A stretch of 64,000 nt of DNA from Bradyrhizobium sp. 195. Its GTDB lineage: Bacteria > Pseudomonadota > Alphaproteobacteria > Rhizobiales > Xanthobacteraceae. The stretch is from assembly GCF_023101665.1 (NCBI RefSeq), contig NZ_CP082161.1, positions 6,386,001 to 6,450,000 on the forward strand, read 5' to 3'. The notes under the pieces are model-generated. The model saw only the letters and a program-made list of their open reading frames with translations, did not search any database and was not told where the DNA came from. The translations under genes were made by a program, and so were the position numbers. This document shows, one piece after another, positions 39,318 through 47,204 of the stretch (the stretch's first letter is position 1; each line of letters starts with the position of its first letter).

Positions 39318-39851
39318 TTATTTCAGCTCGGCCGCGACGTGCTCGGCGTGTTGCTGATGGCCCTGGAAAATCTTCAGACCGGTTTGCAGCAGGCTCTTCA
39401 GCTCGGCATTGTTCGCGGACGGAATCAGCTGGGTCTCCAGCGCGCCGTTGACCGCCTTGTGGTAGGCGACCTCGTTGGCGACATAGGCCTTGTCGAACGC
39501 CGCGCCGTCCAGCTTGTCGAGCTCGGCCAGCTTGTCGCTCGCCTGCTTGGACAGCGCCTTGCTGGTGTCGTTGTCCTCCGGCGTGACGTTCAGCTTCTTG
39601 ACCAGCGCGAGCGCCTGCTTGTTGACCGTCTCGTGGTCGCGCAGCATGTCCTCCGCGAACGCTTTCACATCCTTGCTCTTGGCCTTCTTCTGCGCCTGTT
39701 TGGCCGCGTTGATGTCGATCACGCCGGCGGTGTAGGCGATGTGAGCGATCTGCGGATCGGAGGGTTTGTCGGCCGCGCTGGCGCCTTGCAGCAGCGCGGG
39801 GCTCGACAACAGAATTGCTGCGGCGACCGCCGCGCTCCATCGGATCAACAT
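39318..39851 (-). CDS. DUF4142 domain protein
   Basis: 177 residues. Signal peptide RWSAAVAAAILLSSPALLQGASA, then a ferritin-like four-helix DUF4142 domain: IAYTAGVIDINAAKQAQKKAKSKDVKAFAEDMLRDHETVNKQAL, and later AYVANEVAYHKAVNGALETQLIPSANNAELKSLL and FQGHQQHAEHV. DUF4142 proteins are periplasmic and induced by stress in many proteobacteria. A GGGAAC-N16-CATCCAA element lies 55 bases upstream of the start, the same as before the sigma-factor gene. Confidence 0.88.
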   Translation of the reverse strand: MLIRWSAAVAAAILLSSPALLQGASAADKPSDPQIAHIAYTAGVIDINAAKQAQKKAKSKDVKAFAEDMLRDHETVNKQALALVKKLNVTPEDNDTSKALSKQASDKLAELDKLDGAAFDKAYVANEVAYHKAVNGALETQLIPSANNAELKSLLQTGLKIFQGHQQHAEHVAAELK

Positions 39852-39905
39852 GGTTTGACACTCCTGTGCTGCCGGACGGTTGGCCGGCGCGTTGCTTCAC
39901 AGGAG

Positions 39906-39934
39906 TTGGATGGGAGTTTCGCGCAAACGTTCCC
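39906..39934 (-). promoter_or_regulatory. ECF-type promoter before the DUF4142 gene
   Basis: Minus-strand GGGAAC (39934-39929), a 16-base spacer, then CATCCAA (39912-39906). GGAAC is a common ECF -35 core. The spacer length and both boxes match the element before the sigma-factor gene, so the sigma factor probably reads both. Confidence 0.65.
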
Positions 39935-39970
39935 GAAAAATTTCAGCCGACGCCAATCAGCCGATGCCGA

Positions 39971-40660
39971 TCAACTCACACCAAGGCGCCTGAGCACGGC
40001 CTCCGTCAGCCGCTCGCAGCGCTGGCCGGCGAACGGAAATGCATCCATCACGACGGGGCCGATCTTCTTCTCGACGTTCTCGCGCAGCAGGGTGCGCGCA
40101 CGGTGCAGCCGCGTCTTCACGGTCTCGGGCTTGATACCGAGCAGCTCGGCCGTCTCCTCCATGCTCATCCCCTCCATCACCCGCGCGATGAAGACCATGC
40201 GGTAGGCGTCGGGCAATTCATCGACCGCGTGTTCGACGACGCGCTGGATCTCGCGTTGAGCCATGGATTTTTCCGGATCAGTTGCGGCGGACGAAAGGGG
40301 AAACTGGATGATTTGCGCTTCGAGCGTTGCCTCCGGCAGCGATCCCAGCTCGACCTGCGGTTTCCGAGCGCGTGCGCGTCCGAGCGCTTGGTTGATGGCG
40401 ATGCGCGACAACCACGTCGACAGTGCCGACGCACCAAGAAAGTCGTCGAGATGTGTGAATGCGCGGATGTAGGTTTCCTGCACCACGTCCTCGGCCTCAC
40501 TATCGCTGCGCAGGATACCGCGGGCGAGCCTGTAGAGCCTGCGGTTGTTGGCCTGCATGATCTCGCGCAATGCGGCTTCATCCCGGCGCCGCGCGCGGTC
40601 GATCAGCTCGGATTCCGATATCCTGACGCCGGCGGACAGGCCGGCTGCGGTCCCTGGCAT
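39971..40660 (-). CDS. ECF-type RNA polymerase sigma factor
   Basis: 229 residues. Region 2: ALREIMQANNRRLYRLARGILRSDSEAEDVVQETYIRAFTHLDDF and STWLSRIAINQALGRARAR; region 4: YRMVFIARVMEGMSMEETAELLGIKPETVKTRLHRARTLLRE. The C-terminal extension MDAFPFAGQRCERLTEAVLRRLG carries a Cys and is kept in one ECF branch that lacks an obvious anti-sigma partner. No anti-sigma gene is adjacent. GAGGTG lies 5-6 bases before the ATG at 40660. A GGGAAC-N16-CATCCAA element 32 bases upstream suggests self-activation. Confidence 0.9.
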   Translation of the reverse strand: MPGTAAGLSAGVRISESELIDRARRRDEAALREIMQANNRRLYRLARGILRSDSEAEDVVQETYIRAFTHLDDFLGASALSTWLSRIAINQALGRARARKPQVELGSLPEATLEAQIIQFPLSSAATDPEKSMAQREIQRVVEHAVDELPDAYRMVFIARVMEGMSMEETAELLGIKPETVKTRLHRARTLLRENVEKKIGPVVMDAFPFAGQRCERLTEAVLRRLGVS

Positions 40661-40691
40661 GGCGGGCACCTCGCTCCATTGGTTTCGGACA

Positions 40692-40720
40692 TTGGATGCA
40701 GGCCCAGACGAAAGGTTCCC
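40692..40720 (-). promoter_or_regulatory. ECF-type promoter before the sigma-factor gene
   Basis: Minus-strand GGGAAC (40720-40715), a 16-base spacer, CATCCAA (40698-40692). The distance to the start codon is about 32 bases. It is identical in both boxes and spacing to the element at 39906-39934. Confidence 0.65.
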
Positions 40721-40728
40721 GATTTTCT

Positions 40729-40765
40729 TACCCTCCCCTGGAGGGGCCCTCCAGGGGAGGGTAAG
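40729..40765. repeat. Perfect palindrome between sseA and the sigma-factor gene
   Basis: TTACCCTCCCCTGGAGGG continues into its reverse complement, CCCTCCAGGGGAGGGTAA, with only a single-base overlap at the centre. It is 3 bases from the sseA-like stop. It could end transcription from the minus strand, although no T-run follows. Confidence 0.75.
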
Positions 40766-40767
40766 AG

Positions 40768-41637
40768 CTAATCCGTCTCGATCGGCAGTTCCGGGTCCCT
40801 CGCCCATTCCCCCATCGAGGCGTCGTAGAGCGTCAGCTTGTCGTAGCCGAGCTGCGTCAGCAGGAACAGGTCGATCGTCGCCGAGATGCCGCCGCCGCAA
40901 TAGCAGATCACATTCTTGTCGCGCGTGACGCCTGCAGCAGTGAATTTGGCTTCGGCGTCGGCAAGCGTCGTCAGGGTCTTGTCGGCATTGACGAGCGTTG
41001 CGGCTGATACGTTGACGCTGCCGGGAACGCGGCCCGGCCGGCCGTAGCGGCTCGGCTCGAGGCCGCGATGAAACTGCGGCCCCAGCGCGTTGACGGTGAC
41101 CGTCGCGGAATCGCCGATCCGGGTCTTGACGGTGTTTTTGTCGACGAAGAAGCCCGCGCGCGGCGCGGCCTTGAAGATCGTCGCCGGATACCCCTTCGGT
41201 GCGCCTGTCTCGACCGGCCGCCCCTCCTCCTTCCATTTGTCGAAGCCGCCGTCGAGCACCTGCGCATCGACGCCGAGCGAGCGCAGCATCCACCAGAACC
41301 TCGTCGCCCACATCATCGTGCCGATGCTGTAGAGCACGATGGTCTTGCTTGCGTCGAGGCCATGGCGGCCGAACGCGGCCTCGAGCTGGGCCACGCCGGG
41401 CATCATGAAGAATTGTTGCGCCGAGGTGTCGGAGAACTCGCCCTGGAGGTCGAGGAAATCGGCACCGGGAATGTGGCCGGCCGCGAAGGTCTTGTCGCCG
41501 GGCACCGCGCGATACGGCACGTCGCTGCCGGGCGGAACAGGCTCGTTATAGGTCGTGCAGTCGTAGAGGCGCAAATTGGGATCGCCGAGGATGGCGGCGA
41601 GCTGCCCGGTGGTGATGAGGGCGATTGACTGGGACAT
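40768..41637 (-). CDS. sseA: 3-mercaptopyruvate sulfurtransferase (tandem rhodanese)
   Basis: 289 residues, the usual length. Two rhodanese domains: the first from LAAILGDPNLRLYDCTTYNEP through HIPGADFLDLQGEFSD, the second ending KNVICYCGGGISATIDLFLL, where Cys in CGGGIS is the active-site cysteine. It transfers sulfur from 3-mercaptopyruvate to thiols or cyanide. It ends beside the palindrome before the sigma gene and is not obviously in an operon. Confidence 0.88.
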   Translation of the reverse strand: MSQSIALITTGQLAAILGDPNLRLYDCTTYNEPVPPGSDVPYRAVPGDKTFAAGHIPGADFLDLQGEFSDTSAQQFFMMPGVAQLEAAFGRHGLDASKTIVLYSIGTMMWATRFWWMLRSLGVDAQVLDGGFDKWKEEGRPVETGAPKGYPATIFKAAPRAGFFVDKNTVKTRIGDSATVTVNALGPQFHRGLEPSRYGRPGRVPGSVNVSAATLVNADKTLTTLADAEAKFTAAGVTRDKNVICYCGGGISATIDLFLLTQLGYDKLTLYDASMGEWARDPELPIETD

Positions 41638-41681
41638 TGGACTACTCTCCCGTTCGAGAGGGAGTGTAAGCCTCTCCCCTC

Positions 41682-41760
41682 GTCATTGCGAGCGCAGCGA
41701 AGCAATCCAGAATTTTTCCGTGGAGGGACTCTAGATTGCTTCGCTGCGCTCGCAATGACG
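41682..41760. repeat. Palindromic repeat, CATTGCGAG/AAGCAATCCAG family, copy 2
   Basis: CGTCATTGCGAGCGCAGCGA ... AAGCAATCCAGAAT at the left, AGATTGCTTCGCTGCGCTCG and CAATGACG at the right. Compare the copy at 11946-12036. Confidence 0.85.
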
Positions 41761-41793
41761 GGGATGGTGCGTTCGTCCTCGGATAGAAGCCCC

Positions 41794-43128
41794 TTACTGC
41801 TTCAACGTCTCCAGAAACCGCACCGGCTCGCCTTGCGAGGCCGTCACCAGCTCGCCCTGCCACATCACGCGGCGGCCGCGGATGAAGGTGCCGACGGGCC
41901 ACCCTGTCACGCGGACGCCGTCATAGGGGGTCCAGCCGGCCTTGGACGCCACCCATTTGTTGGTGATGGTCTCGCTGCGCTTGAGATCAACGACCGTGAA
42001 GTCGGCGTCGTAGCCGGCGGCGATGCGGCCCTTGCAGGCCATGTTGTAGAGGCGCGCTGGGCCGGCGCTGGTGAGATCGACGAAGCGCGCCAGAGAGAGC
42101 CGACCCGCGTTGACGTGATCGAGCATCAGCGGCACCAGCGTCTGGACGCCGGTCATGCCGGAGGGCGAAGCCGGATAGGTCTTCTGCTTCTCCTCCAGCG
42201 TATGCGGGGCGTGGTCGGAGCCGAGCACGTCGATGATGCCCTGCTCGATGCCACGCCAGATGCCGGCGCGATGATCGGCTCCGCGCACCGGCGGGTTCAT
42301 CTGCGCCAGCGTGCCGAGCCGCTCGTAGCATTCGGGCGCGACCAGCGTGAGGTGATGCGGCGTCGCCTCGCAGGAGGCGACGTCCTTGTGATCGCGCAGG
42401 AACTCGATCTCTTCTTTGGTCGAGATGTGCAGCACGTGGATGCGCTTGCCGGTCTCATGCGCGAGCTTGACGAGGCGCTGCGTCGCCATCAGTGCCGCGG
42501 TCTCGTCGCGCCACACCGGATGCGAGCGCGGATCGCCCTCGATGCGCAGCGATTTGCGATCGTTGAGGCGGTACTCGTCCTCGGCGTGGAACGCGGCGCG
42601 GCGGCGGATCACCTGGAAGATACGGCGCAGGCTCTCGTCGTCCTCCACCAGCAGCGCGCCGGTCGAGGAGCCGATGAACACCTTGACGCCCGCGCAGCCC
42701 GGCGCGCGCTCGAGCACCGGCAAATCCTGTACGTTCTCGCGAGTGCCGCCGATGAAGAAGGCGAAATCGCAATGCATGCGGTGATGGGCGCGCTTCACCT
42801 TGTCGGTGAAAGTGGCTTCCGTCACCGTCAACGGAGACGTGTTCGGCATCTCGAACACGGCGGTGACACCGCCCATCACGGCGCTGCGCGAGCCGGTCTC
42901 GAGGTCTTCCTTCTGCTCCAGGCCGGGCTCGCGGAAATGCACCTGCGTATCCATGACGCCGGGCAGGATGTGCAGGCCCTTGCAGTCGATCACCTCCGCG
43001 GCCGAGGCCTGCGACAGCGGGCCCAGTTCGGCGATCCGGCCGCCCGTGATGCCGATATCGCGAACACCCTCGCCGTCCTGGTTGACGACGGTGCCGCCTT
43101 TGAGGATCACGTCGAAACGCTGGGTCAT
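41794..43128 (-). CDS. Dihydroorotase or related amidohydrolase
   Basis: 444 residues. Cyclic amidohydrolase pattern: DVILKGGTVVNQDGEGVRDIGITGGRIAELG (N-terminal barrel), HILPGVMDTQVHFREPGLEQKEDLETGS (metal ligands and the HFREPG motif), GVKVFIGSSTG with the lysine that is normally carboxylated, HVLHISTKEE and GSDHAPHTLEEK. It would close or open a dihydropyrimidine-type ring; allantoinases and other relatives share this pattern, so the class is safe but the substrate is less so. It lies upstream of sseA on the same strand. Confidence 0.85.
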   Translation of the reverse strand: MTQRFDVILKGGTVVNQDGEGVRDIGITGGRIAELGPLSQASAAEVIDCKGLHILPGVMDTQVHFREPGLEQKEDLETGSRSAVMGGVTAVFEMPNTSPLTVTEATFTDKVKRAHHRMHCDFAFFIGGTRENVQDLPVLERAPGCAGVKVFIGSSTGALLVEDDESLRRIFQVIRRRAAFHAEDEYRLNDRKSLRIEGDPRSHPVWRDETAALMATQRLVKLAHETGKRIHVLHISTKEEIEFLRDHKDVASCEATPHHLTLVAPECYERLGTLAQMNPPVRGADHRAGIWRGIEQGIIDVLGSDHAPHTLEEKQKTYPASPSGMTGVQTLVPLMLDHVNAGRLSLARFVDLTSAGPARLYNMACKGRIAAGYDADFTVVDLKRSETITNKWVASKAGWTPYDGVRVTGWPVGTFIRGRRVMWQGELVTASQGEPVRFLETLKQ

Positions 43129-43229
43129 GGCTGAAGGCCTCTCTCATCCCCAAGCGCAGGGCTCGAGGTCTTGTCGTTTATGCCTCGCGGGCTTACGTTC
43201 CGAAGCAACATGTCGCAAGAGATTTTCGT

Positions 43230-44111
43230 ATGAAATCAGCGTTTCTTCCCGACCGGGGCGTGGTCAAGGTCGCGGGCGAGGATGCGCGCAACTTCCTCAA
43301 CGGCCTTGTCACGACCGACATCGACAGGCTGAAACCGGGCCTGGGCCGATTCGGCGCGCTGCTGACGCCGCAGGGCAAGATCATCGTGGATTTCCTGATC
43401 ACGGAAGCGCCCGCGGGTCACGGCGGCGGGTTCCTGATCGACTGCCCGAAAGCGCTGGCAGATAGCCTCGCCACCAAGCTGAAATTCTACAAGTTGCGCG
43501 CCAAGGTCACGGTGGAAAACCTTTCCGGCGATCTCGGCGTGCTTGCCGCCTGGGACGGCCAGCCTGCGGCCCAGCCGGACCTCGCCTTCAACGACCCGCG
43601 CAATGACGGCCTCGGCGTTCGCATCCTGATCCCTGAAGATCTCAAGCAGAAGCTGTCTGATCTGATCGGGGCCGAACTGGTCGATGCGACCGAATACGAG
43701 GCGCACCGCATCGCGCTCGGCGTGCCGCGCGGCGGGCTCGATTTCATGTACAGCGACGCGTTCCCGCACGAGACCAACATGGACCGCCTTGCCGGCGTCG
43801 ATTTCGACAAGGGCTGCTATGTCGGCCAGGAGGTCGTCTCGCGCATGCAGCATCGCGGCACCGCGCGCACCCGCAGCGTCAAGGTGCTACTCGATGGTCC
43901 CTCGCCCGAGGCCGGCGCGACCATTCTCGCCGGCGACAAGCCGGTCGGCACCATCGGCTCTACCTCCGGCGGCAAGGGCATTGCGCTGGTGCGCATCGAC
44001 CGTGTCGCGGACGCGCTCGACGCCGGTCAGCCCCTCACCGCCGGGGGGCTTGCTTTGACGCTCGCCGAACCGGACGTCGTTCGCATTCCAGCCAAGCAGC
44101 CCACCGCATGA
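43230..44111 (+). CDS. ygfZ: Folate-binding YgfZ/IBA57 family protein
   Basis: 293 residues. GcvT-like fold: VVKVAGEDARNFLNGLVTTDIDRLKPGLGRFGALLTPQGKIIVDFLI, and the hallmark KGCYVGQEVVSRMQHRGTARTRSV (the K-G-C-Y-x-G-Q-E motif with its Cys). Such proteins bind tetrahydrofolate and help build iron-sulfur clusters. The start overlaps nothing; its stop overlaps the tag start by four bases, so it leads a three-gene coupled unit. Confidence 0.92.
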   Translation: MKSAFLPDRGVVKVAGEDARNFLNGLVTTDIDRLKPGLGRFGALLTPQGKIIVDFLITEAPAGHGGGFLIDCPKALADSLATKLKFYKLRAKVTVENLSGDLGVLAAWDGQPAAQPDLAFNDPRNDGLGVRILIPEDLKQKLSDLIGAELVDATEYEAHRIALGVPRGGLDFMYSDAFPHETNMDRLAGVDFDKGCYVGQEVVSRMQHRGTARTRSVKVLLDGPSPEAGATILAGDKPVGTIGSTSGGKGIALVRIDRVADALDAGQPLTAGGLALTLAEPDVVRIPAKQPTA

Positions 44112-44734
44112 GCCGCGCCCCCCGCCTGCATCCCGATGGAAAGTCCCGCTGCCCCTGGCCCGGTGAAGATCCGCTCTATGTCGCCTATCACGACACCGAA
44201 TGGGGTGTGCCGGAATATGACGACCGCGCGCTGTACGAAAAACTGATCCTCGACGGTTTCCAGGCCGGCCTGTCCTGGATCACGATTTTGCGCAAGCGCG
44301 ACAATTTCCGCAAAGCCTTCGACGATTTCCAGCCGGAGAAGATTGCGCGCTACAACGAGAAGAAGATTCACGCGCTGATGAACGATGCCGGCATCGTTCG
44401 CAACAAGGCCAAGATCGACGGCGCGATAATGAGCGCGAAGTCCTATCTCGACATCATGGAGAAGGGGCCAGGCTTCTCGAAGCTGCTGTGGGACTTCATG
44501 GACGGACGACCCAAGGTCAACCAGTTCAAGTCCACCGCGAGCGTGCCGGCCTCGACACCATTGTCGGTGCAGATCTCGAAAGAGCTGTCCTCGCGCGGCT
44601 TCAAATTCGTCGGCCCGACCATCGTCTATGCCTTCATGGAGGCGACCGGCATGGTCAACGACCACCTCGTCGACTGCCATTGTCACGCGATCTGCGGCAA
44701 GACGCAGCGCAAGCCGCGCCTCAAGGCAAAATGA
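44108..44734 (+). CDS. tag: DNA-3-methyladenine glycosylase I
   Basis: 208 residues. Starts with CPWPGEDPLYVAYHDTEWGVPEYDDRALYEKLILDGFQAGLSWITILRKRDNFRKAF, the typical Tag opening with zinc-binding Cys and the alkyl-base pocket; the C-terminus MVNDHLVDCHCHAIC supplies the remaining Cys/His zinc ligands. It removes 3-methyladenine from DNA. Start overlaps the ygfZ stop (ATGA) and its stop overlaps the next start. Confidence 0.94.
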   Translation: MSRAPRLHPDGKSRCPWPGEDPLYVAYHDTEWGVPEYDDRALYEKLILDGFQAGLSWITILRKRDNFRKAFDDFQPEKIARYNEKKIHALMNDAGIVRNKAKIDGAIMSAKSYLDIMEKGPGFSKLLWDFMDGRPKVNQFKSTASVPASTPLSVQISKELSSRGFKFVGPTIVYAFMEATGMVNDHLVDCHCHAICGKTQRKPRLKAK

Positions 44735-45345
44735 CCACGAAGAAGACGGCGCCCGTTGCGCAATCCCGCGCCTGGCAGCGCATGCTGTCGGGCCGGCGGC
44801 TCGATCTGCTCGATCCCTCGCCGCTCGACGTCGAGATCGCCGACATCGCGCACGGCCTCGCGCGCGTCGCGCGCTGGAACGGGCAGACGACAGGCGCGCA
44901 TATCTTCTCGGTCGCGCAGCATACGCTGCTGGTTGAAGCCGTGCTGCGGCACGAGATGCCGCGTGTCGATCGGCGCATGCGGCTCGCCGCGCTGCTGCAC
45001 GATGCGCCCGAATATGTGATCGGCGACATGATCTCGCCGTTCAAGGCCGTGCTCGACGGCCATTACAAGGCGGTCGAGAAGCGCCTGCTCGGCGCCATCC
45101 ACGTCCGCTTCGGCCTGCCGCCGGAGCTGCCGGAGGAGATCACGCTGGCTATCAAGGCCGCCGATCGCGGCGCGGCCTATCTGGAGGCGACCGCGCTTGC
45201 CGGCTTCGAAGAGCCCGAGGCGAAGCGCCTGTTCGGCAAGGATCCCGGGCTCTCCGACAGCGTCCGGCGCGACTATCTGACGCCCTGGACGGCGGCCCGG
45301 GCGGAGAAGCAGTTTCTGGAGCGGTTTGGCGCGGTGTTCGCGTGA
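44731..45345 (+). CDS. HD-domain phosphohydrolase (YfbR-like)
   Basis: 204 residues. The HD fold is seen in VAQHTLLVEAVLRHEMPRV (first His), LAALLHDAPEYVIGDMISPFK (HD pair with PEY) and IKAADRGAAYLEATAL (distal Asp). YfbR-like enzymes remove phosphate from deoxynucleotides. The ATGA overlap with tag indicates coupled translation. This frame is open upstream, but the overlap start is the one with context. Confidence 0.88.
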   Translation: MTTKKTAPVAQSRAWQRMLSGRRLDLLDPSPLDVEIADIAHGLARVARWNGQTTGAHIFSVAQHTLLVEAVLRHEMPRVDRRMRLAALLHDAPEYVIGDMISPFKAVLDGHYKAVEKRLLGAIHVRFGLPPELPEEITLAIKAADRGAAYLEATALAGFEEPEAKRLFGKDPGLSDSVRRDYLTPWTAARAEKQFLERFGAVFA

Positions 45346-45357
45346 GCGTCGTCCCTT

Positions 45358-45453
45358 CGTAGGGTGGGCAAAGCGAAGCGTGCCCACCAAACTAAGCGAT
45401 GCGCGCGGCGCGAAATGGTGGGCACGGCGCGATGCGCCTTTGCCCACCCTACG
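45358..45453. repeat. Palindromic repeat, GTAGGGTGGGCAAAG family, copy 2
   Basis: CGTAGGGTGGGCAAAGCGAA at the left, CGCCTTTGCCCACCCTACG at the right, as at 14735. Between them are GTGCCCACC and GGTGGGCAC. Confidence 0.9.
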
Positions 45454-45487
45454 GCACCGGCTATAATCGCCGCCAAAAAGGTCCGCC

Positions 45488-45994
45488 ATGATCCACGTCT
45501 GTTCCCTCGCCGCGCTTCCCGAAACCGTCCGCCTCACCGGGGCCAGCCATGTGCTGACCGTGATGGCCAATGTCGAGCAGGTGGCACGTCCAGTATCGGT
45601 GCTCCCGGCCAATCATCTCAAGGTGTCGATGGACGACATCACCGAGGAGATGGACGGTTTCGTCGCACCGTCCGAGACGCATATCGATCAGGTGCTGAAC
45701 TTCGTGCGCAGCTGGGACCGCAGCGCACCGCTGGTGGTTCATTGCTACGCCGGCATCAGCCGCTCTACCGCGAGCGCGTTCGCGGCGGTCTGCGCACTCA
45801 ATCCAAATCGCGACGAACTCGATATCGCCAGGAAAATCCGCGCGGCCTCGCCGATCGCCTCGCCGAACCGGCGCATCGTCGGCCTTGCCGACCGTGCCCT
45901 CGGACGCAACGGCCGCATGCTGCGGGCGCTCGACGAGATCGGCCCGGGTGCGATGATGGTCGAGGGCCGTCCCTTCGTGATCGAGATCGAATGA
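45488..45994 (+). CDS. Dual-specificity/tyrosine-type phosphatase-like protein
   Basis: 168 residues. The active-site loop is VVHCYAGISRSTASAFA, matching H-C-x5-R-S/T; a DD/SMDDITEEMDG segment about 50 residues earlier may provide the acid. It could act on protein tyrosine or on phosphorylated small molecules. AAGG lies 8 bases before the ATG. It is a single gene between two repeats. Confidence 0.85.
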   Translation: MIHVCSLAALPETVRLTGASHVLTVMANVEQVARPVSVLPANHLKVSMDDITEEMDGFVAPSETHIDQVLNFVRSWDRSAPLVVHCYAGISRSTASAFAAVCALNPNRDELDIARKIRAASPIASPNRRIVGLADRALGRNGRMLRALDEIGPGAMMVEGRPFVIEIE

Positions 45995-46016
45995 CTGGGC
46001 GCCACATCGCAGGTGC

Positions 46017-46138
46017 GCCCCCTCTCCCGCTTGCGGGAGAGGGTTGGGGAGAGGGTGTCGCCGCAACGGGACGATCCCCAAGAGGAGAAAGCCCTCACCC
46101 GGCGCTACGCGCCGACCTCTCCCGCAAGCGGGAGAGGT
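46017..46138. repeat. Palindromic intergenic repeat, CTCTCCCGC family, copy 4
   Basis: CCCCCTCTCCCGCTTGCGGG at the left, CCTCTCCCGCAAGCGGGAG at the right, with CCCTCACCCGGCGC inside. It ends 53 bases before the NadQ-like start. Confidence 0.85.
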
Positions 46139-46190
46139 TACAGCGAGTCCGCGGAGAGACCGTCGCAATCGATTCCGCGATCGTCACCGC

Positions 46191-47159
46191 ATGAGCGACA
46201 AGCTCCTGACGCCGATCGAGATCGGTCTGACCGCGGCCATCGTCGCGATCGCGGGCCAAGAGCCGCTGATCCTGACCGCGCGCGGCAGTGACGGGCTTGC
46301 CGGCCTGCCGTTCGGCCCGTTCGATGCGCTCGCGCACCGCACCTTCGAGATCGGCCTGCGCGCCTGGGTCGAGGAGCAGGCGGGATTGCGGCTCGGCTAC
46401 GTCGAGCAGCTCTACACCTTCGGCGATCGCGGCCGCCATGCCGAGGCCGGCGACACCGGGGCGCATATGGTGTCGATCGGTTATCTCGCACTGACGCGCG
46501 CGGTGGACGGCGAGCTTGCAGCAAACGCGGCGAGCTTCGCGCCATGGTACCGCTTCTTTCCCTGGGAAGACCGGCGCGAGGAGCCGCCCGCGATCATCGC
46601 CCGCGACATCATTCCTGCGCTGACCGAGTGGGCCGCGGAGGAGACGCCGGAGACGATTCGCGCGCTGCCGCGCAAGGATCGCGTGCGATTCTACTTCGGC
46701 CTCGACGGAGCGGCCTGGGACGAGGAGCGCGTGCTCGACCGCTACGAGCTCCTGTACGAGGCCGGGCTGGTCGAGGAAGCGCGGCGCGACGGCCGCCCTG
46801 CGGCATTAGCGCGCAAGACGCTTCCCCCGCTCGGGACCTCGATGCAGTTCGACCACCGCCGGATTCTCGCCACGGCGATCGCGCGGCTGCGTGCAAAACT
46901 GAAGTATCGTCCTGTCGTCTTTGAACTTTTGCCGCCCGAATTCACACTTACCGAACTGCAGCACACGGTCGAGGCGATTTCCGGCCGGCACCTGCACAAG
47001 CAGAATTTCCGTCGCCTGGTCGAAATGGAAGCCCTGGTCGAACCGACCGGCGTCATGTCGACACAGACGGGCGGACGGCCGGCGGCGCTCTACCGCTTCC
47101 GCCGCGACGTGCTTCAGGAGCGGCCCGCGCCGGGCTTGCGCGTACGCTCCCGGCGCTAG
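46191..47159 (+). CDS. nadQ: NadQ-type transcriptional regulator of NAD synthesis
   Basis: 322 residues from the ATG at 46191. The N-terminal ~160 residues form a NUDIX-like sensor: TPIEIGLTAAIVAIAGQEPLILTARG, FEIGLRAWVEEQAGLRLGYVEQLYTFGDRGRH and ALTRAV. The C-terminal part, FELLPPEFTLTELQHTVEAISGRHLHKQNFRRLVEMEALVEPTG, is a winged helix shared with NrtR/NadQ regulators. The NUDIX catalytic GX5EX7REUXEEXGU box is not fully kept, as expected for a sensor. In alphaproteobacteria NadQ represses nadABC, which lies about 12.7 kb away in this window with two matching operator-like sites. Confidence 0.82.
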   Translation: MSDKLLTPIEIGLTAAIVAIAGQEPLILTARGSDGLAGLPFGPFDALAHRTFEIGLRAWVEEQAGLRLGYVEQLYTFGDRGRHAEAGDTGAHMVSIGYLALTRAVDGELAANAASFAPWYRFFPWEDRREEPPAIIARDIIPALTEWAAEETPETIRALPRKDRVRFYFGLDGAAWDEERVLDRYELLYEAGLVEEARRDGRPAALARKTLPPLGTSMQFDHRRILATAIARLRAKLKYRPVVFELLPPEFTLTELQHTVEAISGRHLHKQNFRRLVEMEALVEPTGVMSTQTGGRPAALYRFRRDVLQERPAPGLRVRSRR

Positions 47160-47204
47160 ACAAGGATTTCGTGATCGGCCTCCCGTCGATCGCCTGGAGG
47201 CTTC

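Noticed and set aside
39123..40771. Long plus-strand frames over the cupredoxin, DUF4142 and sigma-factor genes
   Set aside because: No family motifs; the minus-strand genes have signal peptides, copper ligands and sigma regions.
41686..43134. A 482-residue plus-strand frame over the dihydroorotase gene
   Set aside because: It is antisense to the gene with the amidohydrolase motifs and begins inside a repeat.
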